From Salinigranum rubrum (lineage in GTDB: Archaea; Halobacteriota; Halobacteria; Halobacteriales; Haloferacaceae): 64,000 nt of DNA. How positions within the stretch are numbered: position 1 is the first letter of the stretch; each line of letters opens with the position of its first letter. The position numbers and the translations under genes were made by a program. Of this stretch, positions 63,018 through 64,000 are shown piece by piece. The stretch covers positions 992,001 to 1,056,000 of the forward strand of contig NZ_CP026309.1 of assembly GCF_002906575.1 (NCBI RefSeq), in the 5' to 3' direction. The notes under the pieces are model-generated. The model ran no database searches, was not told the origin of the DNA, and worked only from the letters and a program-made list of their open reading frames with translations.

Positions 63018-64000
63018 ATGACCGATACGGTCGACGACGTCGACCTCCCGTACGACGAGGAGGCTGCGTCGCAACAGGAGATGATCGAGGCGCTCGAAGA
63101 ACGCCTCGAAGTACTCGAACGGCAGAACGAGGAGATGCGGGACAAGCTCCTCGACGCGAACGCGGAGAACAACAAGTACCAGCAGAAGCTCGAACGGCTC
63201 ACGCACGAGAACAAGAAGCTGAAGCAGTCGCCGCTGTTCGTCGCCACCGTTCAGGAGATCAACGACGACGGCGTCGTGATCAAACAGCACGGGAACAACC
63301 AGGAGGCGCTCACCGAAGTGACGGAGGAGATGCGGGAGGAGCTCGAACCCGACGCCCGCGTCGCCGTCAACAACTCTCTCTCTATCGTCAAGCGGCTGGA
63401 CAACGAGACGGACGTCCGCGCCCGCGTGATGCAGGTCGAACACAGCCCGGACGTCACCTACGAGGACATCGGCGGCCTCGACGCCCAGCTTCAGGAGGTC
63501 CGCGAGACCGTCGAGATGCCGCTCGAACGCCCCGACATGTTCCGGGAAGTCGGTATCGACCCGCCGTCGGGCGTGTTGCTCTACGGGCCACCGGGGACCG
63601 GCAAGACGATGCTCGCGAAGGCCGTCGCCAACCAGACCGACGCGACGTTCATCAAGATGGCCGGCTCCGAACTCGTCCACAAGTTCATCGGCGAGGGGGC
63701 GAAGCTGGTGCGTGACCTCTTCGAGGTCGCCCGCGAGAACGAACCCGCCGTGCTCTTCATCGACGAGATCGACGCCATCGCCTCGAAGCGCACCGACTCG
63801 AAGACCTCCGGAGACGCGGAGGTCCAGCGGACGATGATGCAGCTTCTGTCCGAAATGGACGGCTTCGACGAGCGCGGCGAGATCAGAATCATCGCCGCGA
63901 CCAACCGCTTCGACATGCTCGACTCCGCCATCCTCCGCCCCGGGCGGTTCGACCGCCTCATCGAGGTGCCGAAGCCCGACGTCGAGGGACGGGAACTCAT
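63018..64000 (+). CDS. panA: Proteasome-activating nucleotidase PAN (partial)
   Basis: The visible first 327 residues of an AAA+ ATPase that unfolds substrates for the 20S proteasome. An N-terminal coiled coil (about 15-70), OB domain (about 72-140), then AAA: Walker A GPPGTGKT at 190-197, pore-loop KFIGEGAKL, Walker [12 protein letters not shown]-like [18 protein letters not shown]. The reading frame is open to the right edge; the C-terminal HbYX motif is outside the window. Start [11 protein letters not shown]. Confidence 0.95.
   Translation, partial: MTDTVDDVDLPYDEEAASQQEMIEALEERLEVLERQNEEMRDKLLDANAENNKYQQKLERLTHENKKLKQSPLFVATVQEINDDGVVIKQHGNNQEALTEVTEEMREELEPDARVAVNNSLSIVKRLDNETDVRARVMQVEHSPDVTYEDIGGLDAQLQEVRETVEMPLERPDMFREVGIDPPSGVLLYGPPGTGKTMLAKAVANQTDATFIKMAGSELVHKFIGEGAKLVRDLFEVARENEPAVLFIDEIDAIASKRTDSKTSGDAEVQRTMMQLLSEMDGFDERGEIRIIAATNRFDMLDSAILRPGRFDRLIEVPKPDVEGREL

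Overview
The window is a haloarchaeal chromosome, probably Haloferacales. Evidence: very GC-rich genes with strongly acidic proteins, archaeal core genes (TFB, B-family DNA polymerase, Mre11-Rad50, PAN, FttA/aCPSF1, archaeal-type ProS, MC1), several short haloarchaea-only families, and TATA-like boxes about 25-30 nt before start codons, as in leaderless mRNAs. The gene order zim, tfb, aglD and later sufD-sufB-sufC, polB, rad50-mre11, panA resembles what I remember of Haloferax volcanii. This is from memory; no search was run.

Regions. 1-12.3 kb: partial membrane protein, orphan DNA methylase, TFB, inosine/xanthosine triphosphatase, amidase, AglD-like glycosyltransferase, small wHTH proteins, SPFH protein, endonuclease III, VOC protein, secreted protein. 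12.3-18.7 kb: methylglyoxal synthase, tandem UspA, FttA/aCPSF1, two haloarchaeal proteins, prolyl-tRNA synthetase. 18.9-29.0 kb: glutamate synthase, NAD-epimerase, HD protein, AlaX editing protein, MC1 chromatin protein, DHH phosphoesterase, CPBP protease. 29.2-36.9 kb: tRNA-Gln(UUG), DtxR-type regulator, ferritin-like protein, MBL/lamin-tail lipoprotein with DUF3006 partner, Cys-rich protein, GH13 enzyme, Lrp regulator, HTH protein, REC-PAS protein. 37.0-43.5 kb: sufCBD and polB. 43.6-56.9 kb: an AT-rich integrative element. 56.9-64.0 kb: conserved host genes, Rad50-Mre11 operon and partial PAN.

The main discovery is the element. A perfect 69-bp direct repeat (43715-43783 and 56811-56879) brackets 13,096 bp. 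The repeat is the 3' end of a 55-codon haloarchaeal gene, and the same last residues (DVA, stop) are rebuilt at both ends. A tyrosine recombinase lies at the right end. The cargo looks defence-like: a PD-(D/E)XK nuclease with an unknown partner, a VRR-NUC-like nuclease, a two-TM protein with a C-terminal winged helix, a coiled-coil tail-anchored protein, and two proteins with the HEPN Rx4H motif (one DUF4209-like). No replication or virion genes were recognised. A 90-bp inverted repeat with a compensatory hairpin brackets the cargo but not the integrase. Noncoding gaps hold a family of nested stem-loops bounded by ACGTGG/CCACGT, in diverged copies; one copy appears split by the DUF4209-like gene.

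A quality caution: at least five (probably six) host genes, including ProS and FttA, are each broken by what looks like one missing base, in four clear cases in a C/G run. Each is restored to a whole number of codons by adding one base. Sequencing undercalls are more likely than real pseudogenes.
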